The notes under the pieces are model-generated. The model was not told the DNA's origin and did not search any database. It saw nothing but the letters and a program-made list of their open reading frames with translations. DNA of 6,343 nucleotides from a bacterium (GTDB lineage Bacteria; Fidelibacterota; Marinisomatia; Marinisomatales; JAHJCW01), in contig JAUXHY010000082.1 in assembly GCA_030621275.1 (NCBI GenBank), positions 1 through 6,343 of the forward strand. The letters are read 5' to 3'. Within the stretch, counting starts at the first letter, position 1; each line of letters begins with the position of its first letter. The translations under genes and the position numbers were made by a program. Of this stretch, positions 1 through 6,343 are shown in pieces.

Positions 1-20
1 AGGGCATGCCCTGTCTCTAC
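1..20. repeat. Truncated long palindromic repeat at window edge
   Basis: Positions 1-12 (AGGGCATGCCCT) form a perfect 12-bp palindrome centred between bases 6 and 7, followed by GTCTCTAC at 13-20. The visible right arm (7-20) is 14 bases long, but only 6 bases of the left arm lie in the window. The likely full element is a 28-bp palindrome whose first eight bases, GTAGAGAC, lie just outside. Dispersed palindromes ending in GTCTCTAC are familiar from several bacterial groups, notably cyanobacteria; that comparison is from memory. The element sits 16 bp past the stop of the leftward acyl-CoA dehydrogenase gene, so its transcript could fold into a GC-rich hairpin and act as a 3' end, although no U-run is visible. 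The repeat nature beyond the visible palindrome is inference. Confidence 0.55.
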
Positions 21-21
21 A

Positions 22-47
22 TTATTGTTTTAATTGTTAAACAATAA
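22..47 (-). terminator. AT-rich hairpin over the acyl-CoA dehydrogenase stop codon
   Basis: TTATTGTTT (22-30) and AAACAATAA (39-47) are perfect 9-bp inverted arms around an 8-base loop. The hairpin covers the last codons and the TAA stop of the leftward dehydrogenase gene. With only one G-C pair per arm it is weak, and the leftward transcript has no clear U-tract after it. It may work together with the palindrome at 1-20 as a transcript end, but a classical intrinsic terminator is not shown. Confidence 0.22.
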
Positions 48-1740
48 CCTCTGAATGATTATCAACTATATTTCTATTTCCGCTAATTACAAATTCTGAA
101 TTTTCTTTGATACTGAGCTTTGCGCCAGCAATCCAAATCTCCGCCAGCTTAGCTTTTCTATCATTCTTTGTTGCAGCATCCAAAAATAATGTTGCTATGT
201 AAATATCCAAGCCCATTTTTACAATACGTTCAGAAATGAATTCTGTGTATTCACGATCCTTTTGATTTCTAACAACTTCAACTGCTTTATCAAAAGAGGT
301 GATCAATGATTTAACAGAATCGGAAAATGGTTGCAACTCAGTATTAAAAGACAATTCCTTAAATTTATCAAATTCTTTATCTAATACACCAGCTAGAATA
401 CCACCAACCGAGGCAACTACTTGCAATTGTGATGTTCCTTCGTAAATATTTGTAATTCTTGCATCGCGATAATAACGTTCCATATCATAATCTTTCATGT
501 ACCCATTGCCGGCCATTACCTGTAAACCATCATACGCTGTTTTGTTCGCCATTTCGGCGTTGAAATATTTGGAAAACGGTGTTAAAACACCAGCTAAACG
601 TTCAAGATATTTTGTTTCTTTTCTGTCTGCATTCGGGTTTTTTGATGATGCCTTTAGTTTATCAACCACCTTTCCGGTTTCATAAAGCAATAATCTTCCC
701 GCTTCAATGTTTAGGCGCATATCGGAAAGCATTTTATATACAGCAGGAATTTTGATAATTGGTTTATCAAATTGGATACGTGTTTCGGCGTACTCTTTAG
801 CTAAATTGTATGCTGCTTCCGCGATGCCCAAGCCCTGAGCAGCAACTGCAATCCTTGCACCATTCATTAATGACATAATGTATTTGATTAAACCAAATTT
901 GCGTTTTCCGACCAGATAGGCGGGAGTGTTATTAAAGGTCATTTCGCAAGTTGGTGAACCGTGAATGCCGAGCTTGTTTTCGATGCGGTCAATATTAATG
1001 GTTTTATCTTTGGAGCAGACAAACATAGAAAGTCCGCGACCATCCGAAGTGCCTTCTTCGGAACGAGCCAAAACTAATAGTGTTGTGCCATTTCCATTTG
1101 TAATAAATCTTTTGGTTCCGCTCAGATGCCAAACACCGCTATTATCGCCATCAGCTGGTGGTGTTGCCTTGGTTTTTACAGACTGTAAATCTGAACCAAA
1201 ATCAGGTTCGGTTAATACCATTGCGCCGGTTGCTTCTCCGGTAGCTAGCGGTAGAATGTATTTCTCTTTTTGTTCCTCATTGCCGAATTCTTCAATAGTT
1301 TCCGCAATATCTTGCAAACCAACCATTGTCATTAATGATGCATCGGCGCGCGAAACCATTTCAATTATGGCAATTTTCACCGTTTGCGGCATATTTAGTC
1401 CGCCAAATTCGTAGGGCAGTGAAATCCCCATCAAATTCATTTCTTTAAAATCGTTAAGGTTATCCAACACCAAAGGATTCATTGTAACATCGCCGTTTTC
1501 GCAAATATGTCCTTCTTCGTCGATTTGCCGTGAGCGTTCAAAAATTGGTCCGGCGCAAATATCACCAACCACTTCAAGAATATCCAAATAATTTTGTGCA
1601 GCTTCTTCGCGGTCAGCGGGAGCAAAATCGTGTTCTTTGGCGTTGGAGTAATCACCTTCCACAATATCGGCTAACGCCTTTAAATCCAAGCGTTCTAAGT
1701 TTAGTTTGATATCGGGGTTGTCAGTATAAAAGTTTGGCAT
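37..1740 (-). CDS. Acyl-CoA dehydrogenase, long form with C-terminal extension (567 aa)
   Basis: This is a flavoprotein of the acyl-CoA dehydrogenase family, which introduces the alpha-beta double bond of acyl-CoA thioesters, normally passing electrons to ETF in the cytoplasm. The N-terminal helical domain spans about residues 45-170. The middle beta domain has the flavin-contacting TEPDFGSD at 177-184 and LSGTKRFITNG at 206-216. The C-terminal helical domain starts near 280, with ARIAVAAQGLG at 295-305. QVMAGNGY at 407-414 precedes NIYEGTSQLQ at 431-440, where Glu434 sits at the place of the catalytic base of medium-chain enzymes. Classical members have about 380-400 residues. Here an N-terminal leader of about 45 residues and a C-terminal extension from about 450 to 567 resemble the longer subfamily with an extra helical C-terminal domain. 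Chain-length specificity cannot be read from sequence. It ends in TAA. The ATG is supported by AGGA 6 bases upstream. It lies last in the leftward gene run, 100 bp after the MFS gene, with no ETF or other beta-oxidation gene in view. Confidence 0.95.
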   Translation of the reverse strand: MPNFYTDNPDIKLNLERLDLKALADIVEGDYSNAKEHDFAPADREEAAQNYLDILEVVGDICAGPIFERSRQIDEEGHICENGDVTMNPLVLDNLNDFKEMNLMGISLPYEFGGLNMPQTVKIAIIEMVSRADASLMTMVGLQDIAETIEEFGNEEQKEKYILPLATGEATGAMVLTEPDFGSDLQSVKTKATPPADGDNSGVWHLSGTKRFITNGNGTTLLVLARSEEGTSDGRGLSMFVCSKDKTINIDRIENKLGIHGSPTCEMTFNNTPAYLVGKRKFGLIKYIMSLMNGARIAVAAQGLGIAEAAYNLAKEYAETRIQFDKPIIKIPAVYKMLSDMRLNIEAGRLLLYETGKVVDKLKASSKNPNADRKETKYLERLAGVLTPFSKYFNAEMANKTAYDGLQVMAGNGYMKDYDMERYYRDARITNIYEGTSQLQVVASVGGILAGVLDKEFDKFKELSFNTELQPFSDSVKSLITSFDKAVEVVRNQKDREYTEFISERIVKMGLDIYIATLFLDAATKNDRKAKLAEIWIAGAKLSIKENSEFVISGNRNIVDNHSEVIV

Positions 1741-1746
1741 AATCTA

Positions 1747-1750
1747 TCCT
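1747..1750 (-). promoter_or_regulatory. Shine-Dalgarno-like AGGA before the dehydrogenase start
   Basis: Read leftward, AGGA is followed by six bases and then the ATG at 1740, a normal spacing for ribosome binding. It is the only recognisable Shine-Dalgarno site before a start in this window and supports the chosen start codon. The rest of the 1741-1840 gap is about 15% GC. It could hold a separate promoter for the dehydrogenase, but I found no convincing pair of promoter boxes. Confidence 0.45.
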
Positions 1751-1840
1751 AAATTTTTATTAAGTTTAATATAATTAATACAAATTGTTAAAAATGTGAT
1801 TAATAAATCTGATAAAAATAAAATTATCTGAGCAGTTTTA

Positions 1841-3106
1841 CTATACTAAAATCCGTTCCGTTTCTTTTTCAGTCAAACTAGGATCTTTTACATAAAATAT
1901 CATAATTGCTAAACCGACGCAAAGCAATATGGCTATTACCCAAAATAATTGTGCAGTGCCAAATGTTTCTGAAATATATACAGCTGTGAATATTGTAATT
2001 AGAATAAACGGTGCTAAAAATGTATCGACTAAAGCCATATATAATTTACTATCATTTTTACCGGCAAAACTGTAAACCATATTCATTGATGCCGGCATAA
2101 AAGCGCCAAGACCAAAACCGAGAAATAGAAATACAGCGTAAACTCCGAACATAGTTGTTGTGAATAATGCTGTAAGTACGGCAAAAAGGTGCATTGTAAA
2201 AGAAAAAACGATTGCCATTTTATGTCCAAAACGATCACCAATCTTACCGGATAAATAACTTGATAAGCCGTATGCAACTACGTTCAATATCGTAAAAATG
2301 CCGGCTGTACTAATATCAAAACCAAACTTTTCCTGCATGAAAACCGCATACAGACTGATAGCAGGGAAAATTACAGTAAGGAAAGCTCGCGCAATCAAAT
2401 AGCGTCGGAAATCAATATGTGTTTTGATAATCATTTTTGTTTCTGATAAAAAATCACCAACTGATTTATGCGGACGTTTTTCAGCCGGAGATTTAATCCG
2501 CAAATCAAGGTAAAGAATGGTTGCGATCATTACCATCAATAAATATATAAAAAATCCGTAACCGAAGTTTTTTGGAAAAATAATTGAACTGCTAAACAGT
2601 ATTTTAACTATAATCCCACCTAAAAATCCGCCAACACTATTGAATGCAAAAGATACCCCCAAAAACGCACCACGCGAATCATCATTAACAGCGTGTCGTA
2701 AAAAATCTGTCCAAATAGGGATGAGAAATCCTATTGATATGCCATACAGTATGAAACATGTATAATAATAAATCCAAGCTGTTGGTCCGGTAGGAGCAAA
2801 AAAAGCAAAGACGAAACCCATCATAAAAATTGGAGGCCAAACCAACAAATGAACACCAATAGCAACACTTTTGATGTTGCGTATGTTTCTTCCCATTAGT
2901 GCGGAAAAGAGTTGAGGTAAGGCCATCAAAATTGCAAAAAGTCCTGCTATGGAAACCACAACTCCTGTTGGTGCTCCCAATTGCTTTAAAAACAGAGGTA
3001 CAATGGCATAGGTTGTGTGGAATGCCATTCCAAAACCCCAGCAAAATTCGTGAGCGCTGTTCAGTTTTAAGTTATGTCGTAAATCGTGCCTAGACAGTCT
3101 TTCCAT
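1841..3106 (-). CDS. Major facilitator superfamily (MFS) transporter (421 aa)
   Basis: This is an inner-membrane secondary transporter with the usual MFS length and about twelve predicted membrane segments: near residues 18-40, 47-70, 82-104, 110-131, 147-170, 182-200, then after a charged cytoplasmic loop (201-232) near 236-256, 266-286, 297-317, 319-342, 358-379 and 384-405. The loop between segments 8 and 9 carries GKIGDRFGHK at 287-296, a good match to the MFS 'motif A' consensus G-x3-D-R-x-G-[RK]-[RK]. The equivalent loop in the first half (GRNIRNIKS, 72-80) is degenerate. The substrate cannot be assigned; efflux of small molecules or uptake are both possible. Its start overlaps the end of the upstream EamA transporter gene by 17 bp, and no Shine-Dalgarno site is seen, so translation is probably coupled. 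The gene stops with TAG. No alternative Met occurs before residue 28, inside the first membrane segment, so the start is secure. Confidence 0.9.
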   Translation of the reverse strand: MERLSRHDLRHNLKLNSAHEFCWGFGMAFHTTYAIVPLFLKQLGAPTGVVVSIAGLFAILMALPQLFSALMGRNIRNIKSVAIGVHLLVWPPIFMMGFVFAFFAPTGPTAWIYYYTCFILYGISIGFLIPIWTDFLRHAVNDDSRGAFLGVSFAFNSVGGFLGGIIVKILFSSSIIFPKNFGYGFFIYLLMVMIATILYLDLRIKSPAEKRPHKSVGDFLSETKMIIKTHIDFRRYLIARAFLTVIFPAISLYAVFMQEKFGFDISTAGIFTILNVVAYGLSSYLSGKIGDRFGHKMAIVFSFTMHLFAVLTALFTTTMFGVYAVFLFLGFGLGAFMPASMNMVYSFAGKNDSKLYMALVDTFLAPFILITIFTAVYISETFGTAQLFWVIAILLCVGLAIMIFYVKDPSLTEKETERILV

Positions 3107-4001
3107 TGTGCTTTTTTTGTTCTCGCGTAAGTAGAATTATGGAAATTATCAGTATGGCACCGCCGATAAATTGCACCGGCGATAAGACCCTTCCGCGCAC
3201 GATCCAATCAATCGTAACAGCGGATAGCGGCCAAAAAAGTTCATAGATTGTCGAATGCGATGCCTTAACATGTTTTAAACCATAATAGTAAATGAATAAA
3301 GCAACTGAGCCGGTAGTAAATACAATTAATAAGATGATTTTCCATTGTGAGCTGGTTATTACACCGATGTCAGAATAACCACGAATTGCTACTAAAACGA
3401 CCATCGCAATAATTGCGGTAACCGATAATCGCAAAGCAGTCACCATCGGAAAGGAAAGTGTTTTTAAGGCATGTTTTCCCAAAACAGTTGAACTGCCCCA
3501 ACAAAATGCCGCTAAAAAAGCCAATAATGCCGCTATTGTAGCTTTATCATTTCCTGTAGGAATAGGATTTAATCCAAAAGTAACAAAATATCCGCCTACA
3601 AGAGCCATTATTGCTAATATAAAAAATCTTTTTGTGATACGCTCTTTTAAAACTACCGCTGCAAGCGATATCGCAAATAGCGGTTGGAATTTTTGTAATA
3701 GAACTACTACAGATAAATCGATATAATTAATGTAGCTGAGTGCTTTGGTGTAAAAGAATAAACCAAGCAAACCGCCAAAGACACTTATCCAAAAAATTGA
3801 TGACCAAGCCCTTTGTCCCATTGCTAAAATTTCTTTTTTGCCTTTCAGCAAGAATGGTAAAAAGACAAGCGCACCTATTACGTGTTCTATGGTTACTATT
3901 AAAAAAGATGGAATACTATAAAGCTCTTGGCGCAGGAAACCGTCCAAGCTCCATAATAAAGCTGCAAATATGATAGCAAATATTGGTAAGTACTTTTTCA
4001 T
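3090..4001 (-). CDS. EamA/DMT-family (drug/metabolite) transporter (303 aa)
   Basis: This is an inner-membrane protein of the drug/metabolite transporter superfamily, with two tandem EamA repeats (about residues 5-142 and 155-292) and ten predicted membrane segments. The first repeat ends with the typical LQKFQPLFAISLAAVVLKER (102-121). The second repeat has the equivalent STIYELFWPLSAVTIDWIVRG (250-270), followed by the usual final segment GGAILIISIILL. A short basic tail (REQKKHNGK) faces the cytoplasm by the positive-inside rule. Members export amino acids, metabolites or drugs, but the substrate here is unknown. The length is typical of the family. The ATG at 4001 immediately precedes the first membrane helix; no Shine-Dalgarno site is visible. 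The gene heads the overlapping EamA-MFS pair: its TAG stop lies 17 bp inside the MFS gene. Upstream lies a 148-bp gap rich in degenerate repeats, so it may be transcribed apart from yqgE. Confidence 0.92.
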   Translation of the reverse strand: MKKYLPIFAIIFAALLWSLDGFLRQELYSIPSFLIVTIEHVIGALVFLPFLLKGKKEILAMGQRAWSSIFWISVFGGLLGLFFYTKALSYINYIDLSVVVLLQKFQPLFAISLAAVVLKERITKRFFILAIMALVGGYFVTFGLNPIPTGNDKATIAALLAFLAAFCWGSSTVLGKHALKTLSFPMVTALRLSVTAIIAMVVLVAIRGYSDIGVITSSQWKIILLIVFTTGSVALFIYYYGLKHVKASHSTIYELFWPLSAVTIDWIVRGRVLSPVQFIGGAILIISIILLTREQKKHNGKTV

Positions 4002-4025
4002 AGGCGGAAATTACGGTTTTGAAAC

Positions 4026-4049
4026 CACGAATTACACGAATTACACGAA
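4026..4049. repeat. 9-bp tandem repeat, CACGAATTA x 2.7
   Basis: CACGAATTA is repeated at 4026-4034 and 4035-4043, followed by a partial copy CACGAA at 4044-4049. A looser echo, ATCACGAAT, occurs at 4094-4102, and CAGATTACACTAAT occurs at 4074-4087. Short stretches of this CACGAATT / CAGATTACAC type are common intergenic filler in many environmental Bacteroidota-like genomes (family knowledge from memory). It lies between the EamA gene start and the yqgE stop, where it may be a decayed dispersed repeat rather than a regulatory site. Confidence 0.6.
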
Positions 4050-4105
4050 AAAATATAATAAATACAATTAACAACAGATTACACTAATATTTATCACGAA
4101 TCCGA

Positions 4106-4131
4106 TGTCATTCTGAATGAAGTGAAGAATC
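4106..4131. repeat. Candidate dispersed repeat with ATTCT/AGAAT inverted arms
   Basis: ATTCT at 4110-4114 and AGAAT at 4126-4130 are inverted arms around an 11-base centre (GAATGAAGTGA). The overall TGTCATTCTGA...GAAGAATC pattern resembles a short repeat found many times between genes in Bacteroidota-type genomes; I recognise the pattern but cannot confirm copy number from one window. It lies 20-45 bp past the yqgE stop codon, on the transcribed side of that gene. The 5-bp stem is too weak to call a terminator. Confidence 0.4.
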
Positions 4132-4149
4132 TAAAAAATTAATTTTTGT

Positions 4150-4707
4150 CTAAGCGTAACCGCCTAAACTGGCAGAATCATTTGTTTCTACACCTAGTGT
4201 ACGCGCAGCTTGTCCCCACATGTACTTTTCCGGTACATCAAAAATGAAATCAGGCGTAGTATCTTGCAATAGCCAATCGCCGCGCTCAATTTCTTTTTCT
4301 AATTGTCCACCGCCCCATCCGGAATGCCCTAAAAACAGTTTATATTTGAGAGGGCCTTTCTTTTTTGATATATCGCTTAAAATATCTTTGTGGCTTGTCA
4401 TTGCAATTTTGTCAGCGATTTTTACTGATCCTTCAACGGTATGATCTGTACTATGTAAAACAATTCCACGTTCTATCATAATCGGACCGCCGAAATGGAC
4501 AGTAGGAACAATTTTTAGGATGTTCTCATTGTCTTCATAAATTTCCGTGAAAAGTTTTTTGAGATCGGGTTCCATAAACGGTCGGTTGATTACAAGTCCC
4601 ATTGCCCCCTCTTTTGTATGCTCACAGATGTAAACCACGGATTCACCAAAGTGTGGGTCAACCATGTGTGGTATGGCAATTAATATATGATTCTGCAGTG
4701 AATTCAT
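4150..4707 (-). CDS. YqgE/AlgH family protein (185 aa)
   Basis: This is a small cytoplasmic protein of the YqgE/AlgH (DUF179) family, whose biochemical role is unsettled; the AlgH name comes from a proposed link with alginate regulation in Pseudomonas. Family hallmarks are all present: LIAIPHMVDPHFGESVVYIC at 9-28, GAMGLVINRP at 34-43, FGGPI at 72-76, LGHSGWGGGQLEKEIERGDW at 126-145, and the C-terminal WGQAARTLG at 164-172. The length matches the usual 180-200 residues, and no signal peptide or membrane segment is seen. The ATG at 4707 places the conserved core at residue 9, as expected, so the start is convincing despite the lack of a Shine-Dalgarno site. It stops with TAG. It is the first of the leftward genes and is divergent from uvrA across a 181-bp gap that must carry both promoters. 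It is separated from the EamA gene by a 148-bp repeat-bearing gap, so a shared transcript is uncertain. Confidence 0.95.
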   Translation of the reverse strand: MNSLQNHILIAIPHMVDPHFGESVVYICEHTKEGAMGLVINRPFMEPDLKKLFTEIYEDNENILKIVPTVHFGGPIMIERGIVLHSTDHTVEGSVKIADKIAMTSHKDILSDISKKKGPLKYKLFLGHSGWGGGQLEKEIERGDWLLQDTTPDFIFDVPEKYMWGQAARTLGVETNDSASLGGYA

Positions 4708-4817
4708 AGTGAAAATTACATCAATTTTGGGAGTTCAGCATAATATTCCCTCATTTCAATATAAAATATATACAATATCATCTAAAAAATATTCTATATA
4801 AAAATTGTGAATCTGTT

Positions 4818-4848
4818 TTTGAAAGAATTTAGATAAAAGGTAAATTTT
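4818..4848 (+). promoter_or_regulatory. Possible uvrA promoter (Bacteroidota-like boxes)
   Basis: TTTG at 4818-4821 is followed after 19 bp by TAAATTTT at 4841-4848. That is 7 of 8 to the Bacteroidota -7 consensus TAnnTTTG, at the spacing expected for the -33 TTTG box. The same stretch also reads as TTGAAA (4819-4824), 16 bp, TAAATT (4841-4846) in sigma-70 terms. It lies about 40 bp before the uvrA ATG. The whole 4708-4888 gap is only about 21% GC, so chance matches are likely. I found no convincing promoter for the divergent yqgE and no recognisable SOS operator. Confidence 0.3.
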
Positions 4849-4888
4849 AGTTTACATTTTGAACGGAAAAACAACAAAATAATAGTTT

Positions 4889-6343
4889 ATGAAAGAATAT
4901 TCTGATAAAATCATAATTCGTGGCGCACGACAGCACAACCTAAAGAATATTGATTTGGATATTCCACGTAATAAATTAGTTGTAATTACAGGATTATCTG
5001 GTTCAGGTAAGTCATCCCTCGCTTTTGATACAATTTATGCGGAAGGACAAAGGCGCTATGTAGAATCGCTTTCTTCCTATGCTCGTCAATTCTTAGGTTT
5101 GATGGAAAAACCTGACATGGATTATATCGAAGGTTTATCACCGGCGATTTCAATAGAGCTGTAAACAGCCGCCCGTAATCCAAGATCCACCGTTGGAACA
5201 GTTACAGAAATCCATGATTATCTTCGATTGCTTTATGCACACATCGGCAAACCGCATTGTTGGATTTGCGGGCGACCGATTCAGCGGCAAACAGTACAGC
5301 AAATTGTGGATACTGTAAAAAAGTTTAAAAATGATACACGGATTTATATCCTGGCACCGGTTGTCCGTGGCAGAAAGGGTGAACACAAAGGCGTATTTGA
5401 GGAAATTAAAAAAGAAGGTTTTCTGCGAGTTCGCGTTAATGGGAAATTGAAAAACCTTGACGAAAAAATATCTTTAACAAAGAATAAAAAGCACACAATT
5501 GAAGTTGTAGTAGATCGTTTAGTGCTCGAAGGTGATTTTCACGAACGGCTTACTGAATCAATTGAATTGGCATTAAAGATTGGTTCAGGATTGATATTGG
5601 TACATGAATTGCCAGACAAAGATCATCTGTTTAGCGAACATTTTGCCTGCCCTCATTGCGAAGTTTCAATGGAAGAATTAACTCCGCGGATGTTCTCGTT
5701 TAATTCTCCTTATGGTGCATGCCCAACCTGTGATGGACTTGGTTCAAAAATGGAAATTGATCCCGAATTAGTGGTCCCTGATAAAAAGAAATCGTTAATT
5801 CAGGGCGCAATAGCTCCACTTGGAGAACAACCACGCGGAAATTGGTATGGAAGTATCTTAAAAAGCTTGGCGAAACATTATAAACTAAGTTTCACTACAC
5901 CATGGTATAAAATTGATCCTACCGTGCGTGAAATTTTGCTTTACGGCACTGGCAGTAATCAATTTGAAATGACTTACACTTCTGAAAGATGGACTGGTAC
6001 ATATCGCGGTGGATGGGAAGGAACGCTTAATAATCTTATGCGTCGCTATAAACAAACACAGTCATCTCATATCCGTGCTTGGATTGAACAATATATGCGT
6101 ATGCAACCTTGCCCTGAGTGTAACGGAGCCCGATTAAAACAAGAAAGTAGAGCAGTTACAGTTGGTGGAAAAAATCTTGGTGATATATCGCATATGAGCA
6201 TTCGTTCAATTTTAGCATATATACAAAATTTAGATTTAAACGAAACTGAAAAGACAATTGCTGAGCAAATACTGATGGAAATTTCTGAGAGACTCGGATT
6301 TCTTGTAAATGTTGGTTTGGACTATCTCACTTTAGAACGATCC
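4889..6343 (+). pseudogene. uvrA: uvrA, excinuclease ABC subunit A, interrupted by an in-frame stop; 3' end outside window
   Basis: UvrA is the damage-sensing ATPase of nucleotide excision repair, working with UvrB. The visible 485 codons cover the N-terminal half of the usual ~940-residue protein. Walker A GLSGSGKS is at 35-42. [21 protein letters not shown] (65-85) is typical. Cysteine pairs 254/257 and 278/281 (spacer 20) match the conserved zinc module in ACPTCDGLG-type sequence. Further C-x2-C pairs at 124/127 and 408/411 may form the extra zinc site known in some bacterial UvrAs. The window ends in GLDYLTLERS, just before the first ABC signature. Codon 92 is TAA (5162-5164), where the family has Lys in IEQKT. 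The same frame continues with TAARNPRSTVGTVTEIHDYL and stays open to the end, so this is a nonsense change, not a frameshift. The intact N-terminal piece (4889-5164) is only 91 residues. The first in-frame ATG after the stop is near codon 261, well past Walker A, so restart would not give a complete UvrA. An in-frame TAG just before the ATG fixes the start. It may be a real pseudogene, a strain variant or a sequence error. Confidence 0.85.
5158..5169. repeat. Short inverted repeat containing the premature uvrA stop
   Basis: GCTGT (5158-5162) and ACAGC (5165-5169) are perfect inverted arms around AA. The left arm holds the last base of Glu90, the Leu91 codon and the first base of the TAA stop. 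The family sequence Glu-Gln-Lys-Thr would most simply be encoded GAG CAG AAA ACA, which differs from the observed GAG CTG TAA ACA only by A-to-T at 5160 and 5162. Both changes increase pairing with the right arm. The inverted repeat is seen directly; the ancestral codons are inferred. Confidence 0.6.

Noticed and set aside
965..1414. Rightward 149-codon open frame inside the acyl-CoA dehydrogenase gene
   Set aside because: It is fully opposite conserved flavin-binding sequence and has no recognisable domain, so it is a shadow of the real gene.
1811..1828. GATAA/TTATC inverted repeat between the MFS and dehydrogenase genes as a terminator
   Set aside because: The stem is 5 bp with one G-C pair and an 8-base loop in a 15% GC stretch. 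It is too weak and too likely by chance.
2685..3044. Leftward 119-codon open frame in another frame of the MFS gene
   Set aside because: It is Cys- and His-rich low-complexity sequence from a frame-shifted reading of membrane helices and has no family match I can recognise.
4134..4147. AAAAATTAATTTTT palindrome after the yqgE stop as an intrinsic terminator
   Set aside because: It is a perfect 14-bp palindrome but made only of A and T, so it would form no stable RNA hairpin. Such stretches are expected in a gap this AT-rich.
4708..4888. SOS (LexA) operator in the uvrA promoter region
   Set aside because: No CTG-N10-CAG or Gram-positive GAAC-N4-GTTC type site could be found in this gap.
4889..5164. 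A free-standing 91-residue UvrA-like protein
   Set aside because: The frame continues directly into the rest of UvrA after the stop, and the piece lacks most of the first ATPase domain. It is the broken 5' end of uvrA, not a separate gene.
5162..5164. TAA as a reassigned or programmed-readthrough codon
   Set aside because: The dehydrogenase appears to end normally with TAA, no TAA is read through in the other genes, and no known recoding signal is seen around the site. A mutation or sequence error is simpler.
5150..5386. Leftward 78-codon open frame opposite uvrA just after the premature stop
   Set aside because: The sense strand is plainly UvrA across this stretch. The opposite frame resembles no family I know and has no start signal, so it is a shadow.

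Overview
The window looks like chromosomal DNA of a low-GC, AT-rich bacterium of the FCB group (Bacteroidota, Ignavibacteria or relatives). This is inferred from the style of the UvrA and acyl-CoA dehydrogenase proteins, very AT-rich gaps (about 15% and 21% GC in two of them), mostly absent Shine-Dalgarno sites, and short intergenic palindromic repeats. Nothing fixes the species. No tRNA, rRNA, CRISPR array, transposase or phage gene is visible, and no gene-free stretch exceeds 181 bases.

Layout: four genes read leftward. From upstream to downstream these are yqgE/algH (4150-4707), an EamA-type drug/metabolite transporter (3090-4001), an MFS transporter (1841-3106, overlapping the EamA gene by 17 bp) and a 567-residue acyl-CoA dehydrogenase (37-1740). 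The two transporter genes are clearly co-translated. The dehydrogenase follows after a 100-bp AT-rich gap with its own weak Shine-Dalgarno site. yqgE is separated from the transporters by a 148-bp gap filled with degenerate repeats. On the other side of a 181-bp divergent gap, uvrA reads rightward from 4889 and runs off the window end.

The main surprise is uvrA. Its reading frame is intact and family-like for all 485 visible codons except for one in-frame TAA at codon 92 (5162-5164), where the family has a conserved Gln-Lys. It is not a frameshift. The two inferred base changes lie two bases apart, and both turn an imperfect inverted repeat into a perfect one (5158-5169). That is the signature expected of a template-switch (quasipalindrome-correction) mutation, or of a sequencing or assembly artefact with the same geometry. 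The gene is therefore annotated as an interrupted uvrA.

The left edge of the window cuts through a long perfect palindrome just downstream of the dehydrogenase gene, probably a dispersed palindromic repeat that may also help end transcription. I see no evidence of an undescribed multi-gene system here. The interesting signals are the uvrA lesion and the small repeats.
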